Notes: generated by a model not told the origin, from the letters alone. Positions 7,561-15,849 are shown, counted from the first letter of the stretch. The stretch is 22,236 bases of DNA from JAAXGI01 sp963579625 (GCA_963579625.1 CAUZHN010000036.1:1-22236), one strand, 5' to 3'. Numbers and translations: made by a program.

Positions 7561-10179
7561 CTAGTTCACCTCCGCCATCGTCTCGGCCCTTCTCATCTGG
7601 AACGCCCCGCTATTTACCACTCCCAATATAAAGGAGGACATGCGGTAGTCATCAGCCTCGGCCTGGGCGGCAATCGCTCGAATCGTCGGCTTGTCGTAGT
7701 ACTCGATTCGACGTCCAAGGGCATAAGCCATCAGGTTTGCCGTAAAATTACGGACCAGTGGAATCGGCCGCTGCACGAGCGCCTGCCGTAGATCCTCGGG
7801 ACTCGTCACTGGGGTCCCGTCGTAGAGCTCCCCCTGCGTGTCCAACGGAATTCCATTCTCTCTGATCCGCCATCGTCCCGTGACATCGAAGTTGTCGAGC
7901 GCCAATCCGATGGGATCCATGAAGCGATGGCAGGAACTACACATCGGGTCGGAGCGGTGCTGTTCCATGCGCTCGCGCGTCGTAAGCATGCGACCATCTA
8001 CTACTGCCTCCGTCAGATCCAGATCCGGCACATTAGGGGGCGGCGGCGGTGGCGGAGTGCCAAGTAACACTTCCATGACCCACTTGCCGCGGAGTACGGG
8101 CGACGTCCGGTTCGCGTGCGAAGTCAGCGTCAGCACACTTCCATGCCCAAACAGACCCCGCCGCCTATCGTCCGGATATGTCACCCGACGGAACTCTTCC
8201 CCTGTTATGTCCCGAATGCCGTAGTGTCTGGCAAGGCGCTCGTTCGCAAATGTGTAGTCAGCATTGAAGAGATCGAACATGCTCCGATCGTTACTGACGA
8301 GGCTGTTGAAGAACATCTCCGTCTCCAGCAGCATGTCATCCGCTAGCTGTTGGTAGTAGTTGGGAAACAAGAGCCGGTCTGGATGAACCTTCTCAAGATC
8401 CTCAAGTCGGAGCCACTGACCGGCGAATCTAGCACCCAACGCCTCTGACCGTGGATCCTCCAACATCCGACGTACCTGTCCTTCCAGCACTTCAGGATCG
8501 GAGAGCTCCCCCCGTTCCGCAACGGACATCAACTGGGCGTCCGGCGGCCTGGCCCAGAGGAAGAATGAGAGGCGCGAAGCGAGATCGCGGTCCTCGAGCC
8601 GGTAGATCTCTCCCGGCTCGACATCATCCGGGCGCCTCTCAAACCGAAACACGAAGTCCGGACTCGCCAAAATGGCTTGGAGAGCCGTTCTGATACCTTC
8701 CTCAAACCCCCCGGGCTCCCCTCCCCCCTCGAAAAACATCATCAAGTTGTCAAGCTCGCCCGGCGTGAGGGGCCTCCGGAATGCTTGCGCACCGAGGCGA
8801 CTGATGATCTCCTCGGCGCAGGGTATAGCCTCGTCCGATCTCGTGGGGCGACACGTGAAGATCTTACGCCGGCTCAGCGTCTCCGAAACACCTGTGGGGT
8901 TATGGGGACCGTTGATGACCAGATCCGTCAAATGTGCCAGGGTCGTGACACCATAACCCGCATCGCCAATCTGCCGATCAGCGAGGGACCAGTCGTGAGG
9001 CGATACCAAATCCTCCATGAGCCCCTCAAAGTTCCGTACGAACGCTGCAGTTACCCTATGGGCTCCCGCTCGCACGAAGATGGCCTCAGTTCTCATATTG
9101 ACGCCGTTGGGGTCCTGCGTATGCATCCACTTGTCGACGTCCAAAACCGCTACCCGCTCACCATCGATGGAGACCTCGATCTGTTCTTCGGAGGTCGCCG
9201 TGTGTCCGTAGAAGCGCCCCGTCGTCGTGTGCTCGAAGGCCAAATCAAAGACGTAATCCCCATCTGCCCGGAAGTTGTGGACAACGGAGATTCCACCGCG
9301 TGTCCCCCGTGGTGCACCCTTTACACGATCCCATTGCGAGACATATCCGTTGTTCTTGTATGTCTTCGAGCCGACCAGAGCGTTGGGGTCGCCGACAGCC
9401 AGACGGCTAATCTCGCCAGCGGCCGCCAAGTAGGCAGCCATCAGGGTCGGCGAGAACATCTGAACATCTGCAATGTTGTCGAAGTTCGCGCTTTTCGGAT
9501 CTAGGGGCAGGTATTCCCCCGCATTTACTTCCAACCCCAACAGGTCCTCCACCGAGCGCGAATACTCCACACGATTCATCCGCTGGAACGTTCGCTGCCC
9601 AGGATTTGGATCCGCTGCAGCCGCCTCGTCGATCAAATTCTCCAGGGTCTCCACCAGCGCCAGCAGAGTTTCAGGACTCGGCCGGGGCGCACCGGGGAGA
9701 GGCATCATCCCGGCTCGAAGCTTCACGATCATCTTTTCAACCGTCTCCGCCTCCTCCACCGCCCGCTCCACCTCGAAGTCCGACAGCGTCAGGTTACCCC
9801 TCAACGTCGTGTCGTTGTGGCAGCTAACGCAGTACTGCTGTACCACACCATTCAGGGAATCGGCAGGAATTTCCACCCGTAGGCCGACCTCCATATCAAG
9901 ACCCGGGGACTTCCCACCTAGGATACCGCTTCTACTGGGAGTGAGTGCGGCGGCGACCGCTTGGTCCAAGGCTTTTGAGGGAGGCGGGTAGGTGGATGTA
10001 TGGATGGCGGACAGCCCGATCACGCTCCCCTGGCTCGGTGTGGAACCGAGGCCTCCGTTGTAACCCACGAGGACGAGCAGGGCAATGACCACAGTGGCAC
10101 TTAATATCTTCAAGCTTACCTGGCCTTCCATTAGACGCTGGGTTCTGTGTTCGTCTTCAAGCGAAAAAGGTCTCGCCAC
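7561..10179 (-). CDS. PSD/PSCyt multidomain cytochrome-like protein (DUF1587/1595/1592/1588/1585), copy 2
   Basis: 872 residues if started at the GTG at 10179, which sits directly after an in-frame TAA. An ATG 16 codons later (10131) is an alternative; neither has a strong ribosome site. A membrane or signal segment covers about residues 23-42. CVSCH (117-121) is a haem-c motif of a PSCyt1-like segment. RMNRVEYSRSVEDLLGL is the DUF1587 signature. The middle region looks like a carbohydrate-binding-like beta domain (inference). LQAILASPDFVFRFE belongs to the DUF1595/1592 part. GHGSVLTLTSHANRTSP, a seven-proline run and CSSCH (747-751) mark DUF1588, and DUF1585 closes the protein. It is full length for the family and the first gene of the copy 2 cassette. 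Two CxxCH sites imply an exported, redox-active protein; the substrate is unknown. Confidence 0.93.
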   Translation of the reverse strand: MARPFSLEDEHRTQRLMEGQVSLKILSATVVIALLVLVGYNGGLGSTPSQGSVIGLSAIHTSTYPPPSKALDQAVAAALTPSRSGILGGKSPGLDMEVGLRVEIPADSLNGVVQQYCVSCHNDTTLRGNLTLSDFEVERAVEEAETVEKMIVKLRAGMMPLPGAPRPSPETLLALVETLENLIDEAAAADPNPGQRTFQRMNRVEYSRSVEDLLGLEVNAGEYLPLDPKSANFDNIADVQMFSPTLMAAYLAAAGEISRLAVGDPNALVGSKTYKNNGYVSQWDRVKGAPRGTRGGISVVHNFRADGDYVFDLAFEHTTTGRFYGHTATSEEQIEVSIDGERVAVLDVDKWMHTQDPNGVNMRTEAIFVRAGAHRVTAAFVRNFEGLMEDLVSPHDWSLADRQIGDAGYGVTTLAHLTDLVINGPHNPTGVSETLSRRKIFTCRPTRSDEAIPCAEEIISRLGAQAFRRPLTPGELDNLMMFFEGGGEPGGFEEGIRTALQAILASPDFVFRFERRPDDVEPGEIYRLEDRDLASRLSFFLWARPPDAQLMSVAERGELSDPEVLEGQVRRMLEDPRSEALGARFAGQWLRLEDLEKVHPDRLLFPNYYQQLADDMLLETEMFFNSLVSNDRSMFDLFNADYTFANERLARHYGIRDITGEEFRRVTYPDDRRRGLFGHGSVLTLTSHANRTSPVLRGKWVMEVLLGTPPPPPPPNVPDLDLTEAVVDGRMLTTRERMEQHRSDPMCSSCHRFMDPIGLALDNFDVTGRWRIRENGIPLDTQGELYDGTPVTSPEDLRQALVQRPIPLVRNFTANLMAYALGRRIEYYDKPTIRAIAAQAEADDYRMSSFILGVVNSGAFQMRRAETMAEVN

Positions 10180-10565
10180 TTACCTTAACGACCGCTTTCC
10201 AACCGCTGGAGGGTTCCTTCCGCAGTTCCAGCCGTCAATTAACCTTTAAATGATGCCACGGGGGCTGCTGTTCCGCCAGGGGCAGCCTACACTCGGAAGC
10301 TGTCACCATTCACTGCCAGGAACGCCCGTGACATCCGACCTTCTCCCTCGAAATAGCTCAGCTTGAAGGAGTAGAGGTGATCTTGTGGCAGCGAAAGGTT
10401 CACGCGTATGATTCGGTCGGCTCATACAGGGTCATTGGCTAGGTTGAGGACCTGGCAGCAAAAGCTGATACGGACCAGGTCGAAGTCGACTGATCCGCAT
10501 CCACGGTGCACTGTGGGGATGCACGATCGGGCAAATACACCCCCGTAAACGTCGAGGAGGGTTCC
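10180..10565. other. Divergent intergenic region
   Basis: These 386 bases separate the start of the copy 2 cassette (minus) and the creatininase-like gene (plus), so both promoters should be here. I see no convincing -35/-10 pair. A small inverted repeat (CATCC 10498-10502 with GGATG 10517-10521) lies just upstream of the creatininase-like gene. An AT-rich patch (TTAACCTTTAAATGAT, about 10240-10255) could belong to the cassette promoter. No credible gene is present. Confidence 0.5.
10556..10560 (+). promoter_or_regulatory. Ribosome binding site fixing a GTG start
   Basis: GGAGG ends five bases before the GTG at 10566 and sets the start of the creatininase-like gene just ahead of its signal peptide, rather than at the upstream in-frame ATG at 10506. 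Confidence 0.75.
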
Positions 10566-11420
10566 GTGAAGAGATCGTTCTGTGTGGCGCTACTATTGAT
10601 CCTCGCATTCAGTGTTGGATCAATGACCGCAGTAGCCCAAGAAGCGGTTCTGCAAGACGTAATGACCATGCCGCGCCCCATCGAAGCTCTCGACAATGTT
10701 TGGATCGAAGAACTCACGATGATGGAAGTCCGTGATGCACTCGCGGACGGGACAACGACCGCCTTGATCCTGACGGGGGGTATCGAAGAGAACGGCCCAT
10801 ACCTCACGACTGGGAAGCACAATCACGTGTTGAGTGTCATGGGCGAGTCGATCGCAAGAAGACTAGGTGATGCGCTGATCGCGCCCATCGTGACCCTCGA
10901 GTCGGGTGATCCAAGTAATAGCCGCTCGCCCGGAACGATTCTGCTGTCTCGAGCGACCTACGAAGCCATGTTGACGGACATGGCTACCAGCCTGAAATCT
11001 CAGGGGTTCCGGAACATCATATTCATGGGTGACAGCGGGGGTAATCAGAGGTCGATGGCCGCCGTGGTCGACGCGCTTTCCAAGGTGTGGAGGGGCGGCC
11101 CCACCGGAATCTACCACATTCCCGAGTACTACAACTACGACGACGTGGTTACCTACCAACGAGATGTCCTGGGTGTCGATGAAGATCCCCGCCTTGAAGG
11201 ACTCCACGATGACTACTACATCACGTCGATCATCATGAACGACGACCCCCAGCACGTTCGTCTGGAGCAGCGAATCGATGCCGGAAAGGCGTCGATCAAC
11301 GGAATCAGCATCCTGCCTGCCGAGAAGACGATCGAGCACGGTCGGCGCCTCGTGGAGTTCCGAACCGACGTCACGGTCAGCGCGATCCGGGAGGCTATGG
11401 AAGCTACGGGGGGGAATTAG
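10566..11420 (+). CDS. Secreted creatininase-family protein with altered metal-site residues
   Basis: 284 residues from a GTG preceded by GAGGAGG. The N-terminus (KRSFCVALLLILAFSVG, then TAVAQEA) is a Sec signal with a likely cleavage after AVA. Creatininase-type blocks follow in order: ALILTGGIEENGPYLTTGKHNH (about 66-87), SPGTILLS (121-128), FRNIIFMGDSGGN (148-160). Members of this fold are amidohydrolases using two metals held by Glu, His, Asp and His residues. Here, against the usual EQHGPHLPLGTD and NGHGGN motifs, the first Glu is kept (E74) but the following His is N76, the Asp is H85, and the His of the last motif is S157. It may bind metal differently or act on another substrate. Creatinine hydrolysis should not be assumed. 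It stands alone on the plus strand, followed by 450 bases without a clear gene. Confidence 0.8.
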   Translation: MKRSFCVALLLILAFSVGSMTAVAQEAVLQDVMTMPRPIEALDNVWIEELTMMEVRDALADGTTTALILTGGIEENGPYLTTGKHNHVLSVMGESIARRLGDALIAPIVTLESGDPSNSRSPGTILLSRATYEAMLTDMATSLKSQGFRNIIFMGDSGGNQRSMAAVVDALSKVWRGGPTGIYHIPEYYNYDDVVTYQRDVLGVDEDPRLEGLHDDYYITSIIMNDDPQHVRLEQRIDAGKASINGISILPAEKTIEHGRRLVEFRTDVTVSAIREAMEATGGN

Positions 11421-11870
11421 CGGGAGGGGATAGGACATTTCTGCCTTGTCGACCGATGTTACTACTCCAAAATGTCAGGCGTACCCCACTGCGGACTCCC
11501 TAGCCCACAAACTTTTTTCGCAATCAGTAGGCGTGTGAGCGTCGGCTCCTCACCAACATGCTTTCCTCCATACGTCACTCTTACTCGTCATCAAGCGTAG
11601 CCTGTATTGCCCCAAAGGCTGCCAAGGCCTACCTGCAGATTGTCGATGATCTCAGTTTGCTAGGACTTTCGATTCCGGAAGGTTCTCGAGGCATTCCACT
11701 GATTCATCCTTCAGCCAACACATATCGCGGTTGAGTTTATCGTGCTGGGCCAGCTTCTCGTAGCTGAACACATATCAGCATCTGGTTGGCCCCTCCCCTC
11801 AATTATCCTAGATTTGGCCTTTCCTTACTAATCGACCTAATCGACTACTCGGATTCTTAAAGGATAGAAC
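11421..11870. other. Intergenic stretch, no convincing gene
   Basis: These 450 bases follow the creatininase-like gene. A 58-codon open frame at 11558-11734 (MLSSIRHSYSSSS to HPSANTYRG) lacks a ribosome site and recognisable similarity, so I do not call it a gene. A 10-base direct repeat AACACATATC occurs at 11717-11726 and 11767-11776, exactly 50 bases apart. A tandem 9-base repeat lies just before the FKBP gene. The rest shows nothing I can name. Confidence 0.5.
11828..11845 (+). repeat. Tandem CTAATCGAC repeat upstream of the FKBP gene
   Basis: Two exact adjacent copies of CTAATCGAC end 25 bases before the FKBP start codon. They could be a regulator site or chance. Confidence 0.4.
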
Positions 11871-12551
11871 ATGCGATTCTGGCTCAAGTGCGCGATGGTT
11901 CTTCCTCCTCTCACTGCGGTGGGCTGCCAAACAGAAATTGCCGATATCGAGACGGACGATCAAATGATGAGCTATTCCATAGGTAGAAACATCGGCACTA
12001 CTACTGGAGAGCACTTGGACATAGCCGCTCTGATCCGGGGGATCGAGGATGCCCGCGCTGAACTCGATCCGGCAGTCTCAGAGGAAGACCTCGCCGCAGC
12101 CATGCAGCGAGTCGGCCAAGCAATCGAAGAGGAACAGTTCGCGGAAAGTACCGCCGCCGGTGAGCAGAATCTGGTTGAGGGTGAGGCATACTTAGCGTCA
12201 AACGCCACCAACGAGGGCGTTATGACCACCGACAGCGGTCTCCAATACGAGGCCCTAAGCGCTGGAGACGGACCGCAACCGTTGGCCACCGACCAAGTGT
12301 CAATCCACTATCGCGGCACGCTGATCGACGGCACCGAGTTCGACAGCTCTTATGCGCGTGACACACCCGCCACTTTCGGCGTAGCGGGTGTTATTCCAGG
12401 GTTCGGTGAGGGCCTTCAACTGATGAACGTGGGAAGCCACTACCGTCTGGTCATTCCCTCAGATCTAGGATACGGGCCTCAGGGAGCAGGTGCTGAGATC
12501 GGTCCGAACGCCACTCTCATCTTCGAGATCGAGTTACTGGAAATTCTCTAG
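11871..12551 (+). CDS. FKBP-type peptidyl-prolyl isomerase, probable lipoprotein
   Basis: 226 residues. The ATG at 11871 has AAAGGA at 11859-11864. The N-terminus ends in LTAVGC with C19, a plausible lipobox, so the mature protein is probably anchored in the cell envelope. DDQMMSYSIGRNIG with the following helical, acidic stretch matches the FKBP N-terminal dimerisation domain. SGLQYEALSAGDG begins the FKBP C-terminal catalytic domain (about 120-226), with HYRGTLIDGTEFDSS, VIPGFGEGLQLM and PSDLGYG, which supply the usual aromatic and VIPG active-site residues. It should catalyse cis-trans isomerisation of proline bonds and assist folding of exported proteins, as FkpA and Mip do. The large number of secreted proteins nearby fits this but proves no specific link. 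The next gene converges on it after 65 bases. Confidence 0.92.
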   Translation: MRFWLKCAMVLPPLTAVGCQTEIADIETDDQMMSYSIGRNIGTTTGEHLDIAALIRGIEDARAELDPAVSEEDLAAAMQRVGQAIEEEQFAESTAAGEQNLVEGEAYLASNATNEGVMTTDSGLQYEALSAGDGPQPLATDQVSIHYRGTLIDGTEFDSSYARDTPATFGVAGVIPGFGEGLQLMNVGSHYRLVIPSDLGYGPQGAGAEIGPNATLIFEIELLEIL

Positions 12552-12597
12552 ATGCCACCAGCCGGCAACTCTGCCGCGAACTCAATCTCAGTATGAA

Positions 12598-12612
12598 CGT
12601 CCTAGACGGACG
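12598..12612. terminator. Small hairpin between converging genes
   Basis: CGTCC and GGACG form a 5-bp stem around a 5-base loop in the 65-base gap between the FKBP gene and the facing cupin gene. There is no T tract, so it is a weak candidate. Confidence 0.3.
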
Positions 12613-12616
12613 ATCT

Positions 12617-13015
12617 TCATTTGATAAAGATCTCCATGATTTCCACCTCAGTGGAGCCACTGTTGTGGAACCCGTGTTGAGTGCCTCCCTCCATGAAGTA
12701 GGGATGCCACGGTTGGACTTCCATAGACTGTCCTCCCTCCAGGTTTATCTCCATAGGACCTGAGATTGGAACGAACAGATGGAACTGGACGTCCGCGTGC
12801 TCGTGTATCGGGCGTGTGCCGCCCGGTTCCACGACAACTCGCAGGGCGCGAACCTCGGGCTGATCGCGAAGGACCGCATTGCTGATTCCCACGTTACCTT
12901 GGCCCGTGAGCGGGCGTAGGGGCGAGGAGTGATCGCCGGTGACCGGCGGTGTCTGTGCCACCAGGGCCACGGAGAGAATCGCAAGCCCAAGGGCTGCCAC
13001 GGCGTACCTCTGCAT
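12617..13015 (-). CDS. Small secreted cupin-domain protein
   Basis: 132 residues from the ATG at 13015, which has a perfect AGGAGG; an in-frame upstream start at 13072 has no such site and would bury the signal peptide. MQRYAVAALGLAILSVALVAQ is a Sec signal. The cupin motif GGTRPIHEHADVQFH gives H71, H73 and H79, with Q77 near the place usually held by the metal-binding Glu. The second motif includes H114 (GGTQHGFHNSG). It is a single-domain cupin that could bind a metal or small ligand in the periplasm; no substrate can be named. It lies alone, 303 bases downstream of the NHL gene, with the AACANTGTT element 83 bases upstream of its start. Confidence 0.82.
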   Translation of the reverse strand: MQRYAVAALGLAILSVALVAQTPPVTGDHSSPLRPLTGQGNVGISNAVLRDQPEVRALRVVVEPGGTRPIHEHADVQFHLFVPISGPMEINLEGGQSMEVQPWHPYFMEGGTQHGFHNSGSTEVEIMEIFIK

Positions 13016-13022
13016 TCGGATT

Positions 13023-13028
13023 CCTCCT
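13023..13028 (-). promoter_or_regulatory. Ribosome binding site fixing the first cupin start
   Basis: AGGAGG on the minus strand, seven bases before the ATG at 13015. It decides the start just ahead of the signal peptide. Confidence 0.75.
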
Positions 13029-13098
13029 GTCTTGGTCGGAAAAGTGCTTCCCCTAATTCTGCTTGGCACCACTCAGAACCACAACTCAGGACGTGCAG

Positions 13099-13107
13099 AA
13101 CACTGTT
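13099..13107 (-). promoter_or_regulatory. AACANTGTT palindrome, site a
   Basis: Minus strand AACAGTGTT, 83 bases from the first cupin start. With its flanks it reads CATCTACTAACAGTGTTCTG. The left flank nearly matches site b and the right flank (TTCTGC) matches site c. Confidence 0.5.
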
Positions 13108-13284
13108 AGTAGATGCTCTAAGCGTGTCCTTTTTCGGCAAAGGAACTCAAGTCACTCCAGTAAGCTCACGCACACCTTGACGGCAGCCGTGTGTCGGACA
13201 ACTCGTAAATGCGGCGGATCAACCAGCCTTCCAGCTCGGAAATGCTGCCAACTCACAGTTTAATACCGCTCCCGAACATGCCGA

Positions 13285-13300
13285 TGCCAGACACCTGGCA
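13285..13300 (-). terminator. Hairpin downstream of the NHL-repeat gene
   Basis: TGCCAG and CTGGCA form a perfect 6-bp stem with a 4-base loop, 18 bases past the stop codon at 13319. No U tract follows. Confidence 0.4.
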
Positions 13301-13318
13301 AATCTTGGCGCTGATCCC

Positions 13319-14401
13319 TCAGTTCTCCATCCCTTTGATCGATACAAAAGCAGGTTGGATCAAGCGACGTCGATCGGCATTCGGCCTTGGTACGAATTTT
13401 TGCACCCTGTAGTTGGCGTAATCCGCTACATAGAGGTTGCCGTCCTGATCCACGTCGAAGTGGTGAGGATTGTTGAATGCGCCGGGAAAGTTCCCTGCCG
13501 CGCCCCAAGAAGTAAGGAATAGTCCATTCAAGTTGAACTGGACCAATCGATTGAGCGTCGGGTCACTCATCCAAACAGTTTGATCCTGAGCGACCACCAT
13601 GTGAGACGGCTGGGCCATCCCGTCCCACATGTCGAGGAACTTCCCATTCTCATCGAAAATCTGAATGCGACCATTGCGGCGATCGGCAACATACACGCGG
13701 CGGTCCGAGTCAACCTTTACCGAGTGGACAAGATTGAACTGGCCCGGTCCGGTTCCGCTGCTGCCCCAGTGTAACAAATACTCGCCATCCTCGTTGAACT
13801 TCACGACGCGCGTGTTCACGTAGCCGTCGCTAACCAAAAACGTGCCATCCGAAAGGAAGGCCATGTCGGTCGGTCGTGCGAAGTGGTCCTGGTCGTCCCC
13901 CTCCACTTCCCTCTCCCCCAATGTCATCACCAGTTCCGATCCATCGTTGGTGAACTTGAAGATCTGGCTGGCCCAGTCATCCACGATCCAGACGTGCCGC
14001 TCGGGATCGTAAGGGTTTATGAGGACCTTGTGCGGTCTCACGAAAAGGTGATCCCACTGCGTCCAGGACTCGATAAGCTCACCGTCACCATTCAAGACGA
14101 GCACGAAATGGGCGGGAATGTGGTTAGAGTTGGACTGCGGTCCTGGACCCCGGGGAGGGCGAGGGTCCGGCAAATCACCTCCCTGCAATAGGAAGATCCT
14201 GTCCGGAGTATCGGGGTAAACCGCTGTAATCAGGCCAAAGGTCAACCCTTCTTGGTGCCAAGGCAGTGGCTTGAGCCAATTCTCCACCACCTCGTAGGGT
14301 CCAGTGATATCCTGATACCCCTTGATCTGTGCGTTCAATGGAGGACAGATCACCATCCCAGCTGCGACGGATATTCCTATGATCCAGCGATTCGCAATCA
14401 T
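13319..14401 (-). CDS. Secreted NHL-repeat beta-propeller protein
   Basis: 360 residues. The ATG at 14401 is preceded by AGGAGA. The N-terminus (MIANRWIIGISVAAGMVICPPLNAQ) is a Sec signal. NHL-type repeats can be read through the protein, for example RPHKVLINPYDPERHVWIVDDWASQIFKF, RPTDMAFLSDGTFLVSDGYVNTRVVKF, VHSVKVDSDRRVYVADRRNGRIQIF and NPHHFDVDQDGNLYVADYANYRVQKF, consistent with a six-bladed propeller. Relatives include the lyase part of peptidyl-glycine amidating enzymes and many sugar- or protein-binding propellers, so the function cannot be assigned. It is transcribed alone or with the serine hydrolase gene 161 bases upstream. Confidence 0.85.
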   Translation of the reverse strand: MIANRWIIGISVAAGMVICPPLNAQIKGYQDITGPYEVVENWLKPLPWHQEGLTFGLITAVYPDTPDRIFLLQGGDLPDPRPPRGPGPQSNSNHIPAHFVLVLNGDGELIESWTQWDHLFVRPHKVLINPYDPERHVWIVDDWASQIFKFTNDGSELVMTLGEREVEGDDQDHFARPTDMAFLSDGTFLVSDGYVNTRVVKFNEDGEYLLHWGSSGTGPGQFNLVHSVKVDSDRRVYVADRRNGRIQIFDENGKFLDMWDGMAQPSHMVVAQDQTVWMSDPTLNRLVQFNLNGLFLTSWGAAGNFPGAFNNPHHFDVDQDGNLYVADYANYRVQKFVPRPNADRRRLIQPAFVSIKGMEN

Positions 14402-14531
14402 CTTGGTCTCCTAAGCTCATCGTTCCGGACTAAAGCACTTTTACAGAAAACAAATAGGGACTGAGAATATCGAAGGTATCCAACCCAAGCCAGCGTACGA
14501 GGAAGGGAATGGGTTCGAACTCCTGTAAATC

Positions 14532-14549
14532 CCGAAGACTACCCTTCAG
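14532..14549 (-). terminator. Weak hairpin downstream of the serine hydrolase gene
   Basis: CTGAAG and CTTCGG pair over 6 bp (one G-U wobble) around a 6-base loop, 13 bases past the stop at 14563. No U tract follows. Confidence 0.25.
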
Positions 14550-14562
14550 CCCCTAATGTTGC

Positions 14563-15849
14563 CTATTGCACGATAGAAGAATACACCAACGCTCTTAGGC
14601 GGCGTTGTTCATCAAGGCCTGAAGCCGGGATGACCTGAGTCAAGTAAACAACTACCAGCTCTTCTGCAGGATCGACCCAATACGTGGAATGATAGGCTCC
14701 TGCCCAGCGAAAATCGCCCAACGATCCAGGTTCTCCGGCCTCCCCCACATCGAGCCTGATTGCAAAACCAAGGCCAAAGCCCATGCCAGGGGCCTGATAA
14801 AGGTCCCCAACGTGGTTCCGGGTCATGAGCGCCACAGTGGTCGGCGAGAGGATACGGACACCGTTCAGCTCACCTCTATTCAGAAGCATCTGAAGGAAAC
14901 GGCTGTAGTCCCGTGCCGTAGATAGCAGGCCCGCACCCCCGGAAAAGCTGACTCGTGGCCCGTCTACGTATTGGCCCTGTGTCTCCATGCCCGGCCCGTC
15001 AGCAGCTCTGCTGAGTTGTCCCCCGGACGGCAGATTATAGACGGTAGCCAGTCGGTGGCGCTTCTCCTCTGGAAGGTAGAAGTGCGTGTCCCGCATCTCG
15101 AGGGGGTCTAACACCCTGGAACGAAGGAAGACGTCCAGACTGAGGCCCGAAACCTCTTCAATAACCGCACCGAGGATATCCGTATTGTAGCCGTAGACCC
15201 AAGCCTCACCCGGTTGAGCCCGGAATGGGAGTTCCGGCATTCTGTCTACCGTGTTACGCACGGGCTCTTCTCTATGTCCGAAGTACCACCCGGTAATGCC
15301 TGCTTGGGACCATTCGTCAGCACCGGGGCCGGTATAGTTCCAATCTCCATATCCGATTCCCGCTGTGTGTGTGAGAAGATGCCGAAGCGTGATCACGCGT
15401 TCGGCTTCCCTGACTTCATAACCACCCTGCCTCAGCGGAACTGCGACAGTTGTATGACTGAACGAGGGAAGGTATCTGGACACTGGATCGGAGATGTGGA
15501 GCTTCCCCTCCTCCTGAAGAATCATGATCCCAACGCTAACCAAGGCCTTCGTCTGGCTTGCGATCCGAAAGATTGCGTCTACCCCCATAGGAGCACGAGC
15601 CTCCCGATCACGAGAGCCAACGGCCTCCGCGTATACGACGCTACCCCGACGAAGTACCATCGTGACCGCACCCGGGAGCCGTTCGTCGTCTACATATGAT
15701 TGGAGCATGTTCGTTACCTGCTCCAGACGCTCCGGAGACATGCCGACGTCGCTGGGTATCGCCTGAGGAATTTCCTGGGCGAGAACGGGCCCAACAACCA
15801 GCAATGTTGCCAGGACCGAGAGTTTCCAAAAAGTGTGGAAGCGTCGCAT
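14563..15849 (-). CDS. Secreted serine hydrolase, class C beta-lactamase fold
   Basis: 428 residues. MRRFHTFWKLSVLATLLVVGPVLAQ is a Sec signal. The fold's SxxK motif is seen in FRIASQTKALVSVG. WVYGYNTDILGAVIEEVSG occupies the place of the Tyr motif, with the first Tyr aligned to the usual HYSYATDVLG type of esterase. WAGAYHSTYWVDPAEELVVVYLTQ is the third, C-terminal motif. HLLTHTAGI is also typical. Members are esterases, D-aminopeptidases, beta-lactamases or penicillin-binding-like enzymes; the Y-S/G-Y variant argues for an esterase-type hydrolase rather than a true lactamase. No clear ribosome site precedes the ATG (AACCTC just upstream), so the start is less certain. The NIPSNAP gene ends 83 bases upstream. 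Confidence 0.87.
   Translation of the reverse strand: MRRFHTFWKLSVLATLLVVGPVLAQEIPQAIPSDVGMSPERLEQVTNMLQSYVDDERLPGAVTMVLRRGSVVYAEAVGSRDREARAPMGVDAIFRIASQTKALVSVGIMILQEEGKLHISDPVSRYLPSFSHTTVAVPLRQGGYEVREAERVITLRHLLTHTAGIGYGDWNYTGPGADEWSQAGITGWYFGHREEPVRNTVDRMPELPFRAQPGEAWVYGYNTDILGAVIEEVSGLSLDVFLRSRVLDPLEMRDTHFYLPEEKRHRLATVYNLPSGGQLSRAADGPGMETQGQYVDGPRVSFSGGAGLLSTARDYSRFLQMLLNRGELNGVRILSPTTVALMTRNHVGDLYQAPGMGFGLGFAIRLDVGEAGEPGSLGDFRWAGAYHSTYWVDPAEELVVVYLTQVIPASGLDEQRRLRALVYSSIVQ

Larger units (their letters stand above)
1..10179. repeat. Mirrored pair of paralogous PSD/PSCyt - HXXSHH - ankyrin cassettes
   Basis: Bases 1-3748 (+) and 10179-4166 (-) encode the same three protein families in the same order, arranged tail to tail. 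All three pairs are clearly homologous at protein level, but diverged enough that this is an old duplication or paralogous acquisition rather than a recent exact inverted repeat. The FmdB gene lies between them. Copy 1 is cut by the window edge. Confidence 0.85.
13016..13318. other. Intergenic region with promoter of the first cupin
   Basis: These 303 bases lie between two minus-strand genes. They hold the AGGAGG site, the AACACTGTT palindrome at 13099-13107 and a hairpin at 13285-13300 past the NHL gene. No gene is evident; the short open frames here lack ribosome sites. Confidence 0.55.

Noticed and set aside
8677..9504. 275-codon plus-strand frame inside the PSD/PSCyt gene
   Set aside because: It is antisense to a clearly conserved multidomain protein and shows no protein-like motifs.
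11558..11734. 58-codon open frame between the creatininase-like and FKBP genes
   Set aside because: No ribosome site, no recognisable motif and a low-complexity serine start; I cannot support it as a gene.
14258..14270. CTTGGTGCCAAG palindrome inside the NHL gene, like the one next to site c
   Set aside because: It is inside coding sequence and explained by the codons there; a single internal match does not support an operator.
14508..14522. GGGTTCGAACTCC resembling a tRNA T-loop
   Set aside because: The flanking stem does not pair and no D or anticodon arm is found in the right place, so it is not a tRNA or a convincing remnant.
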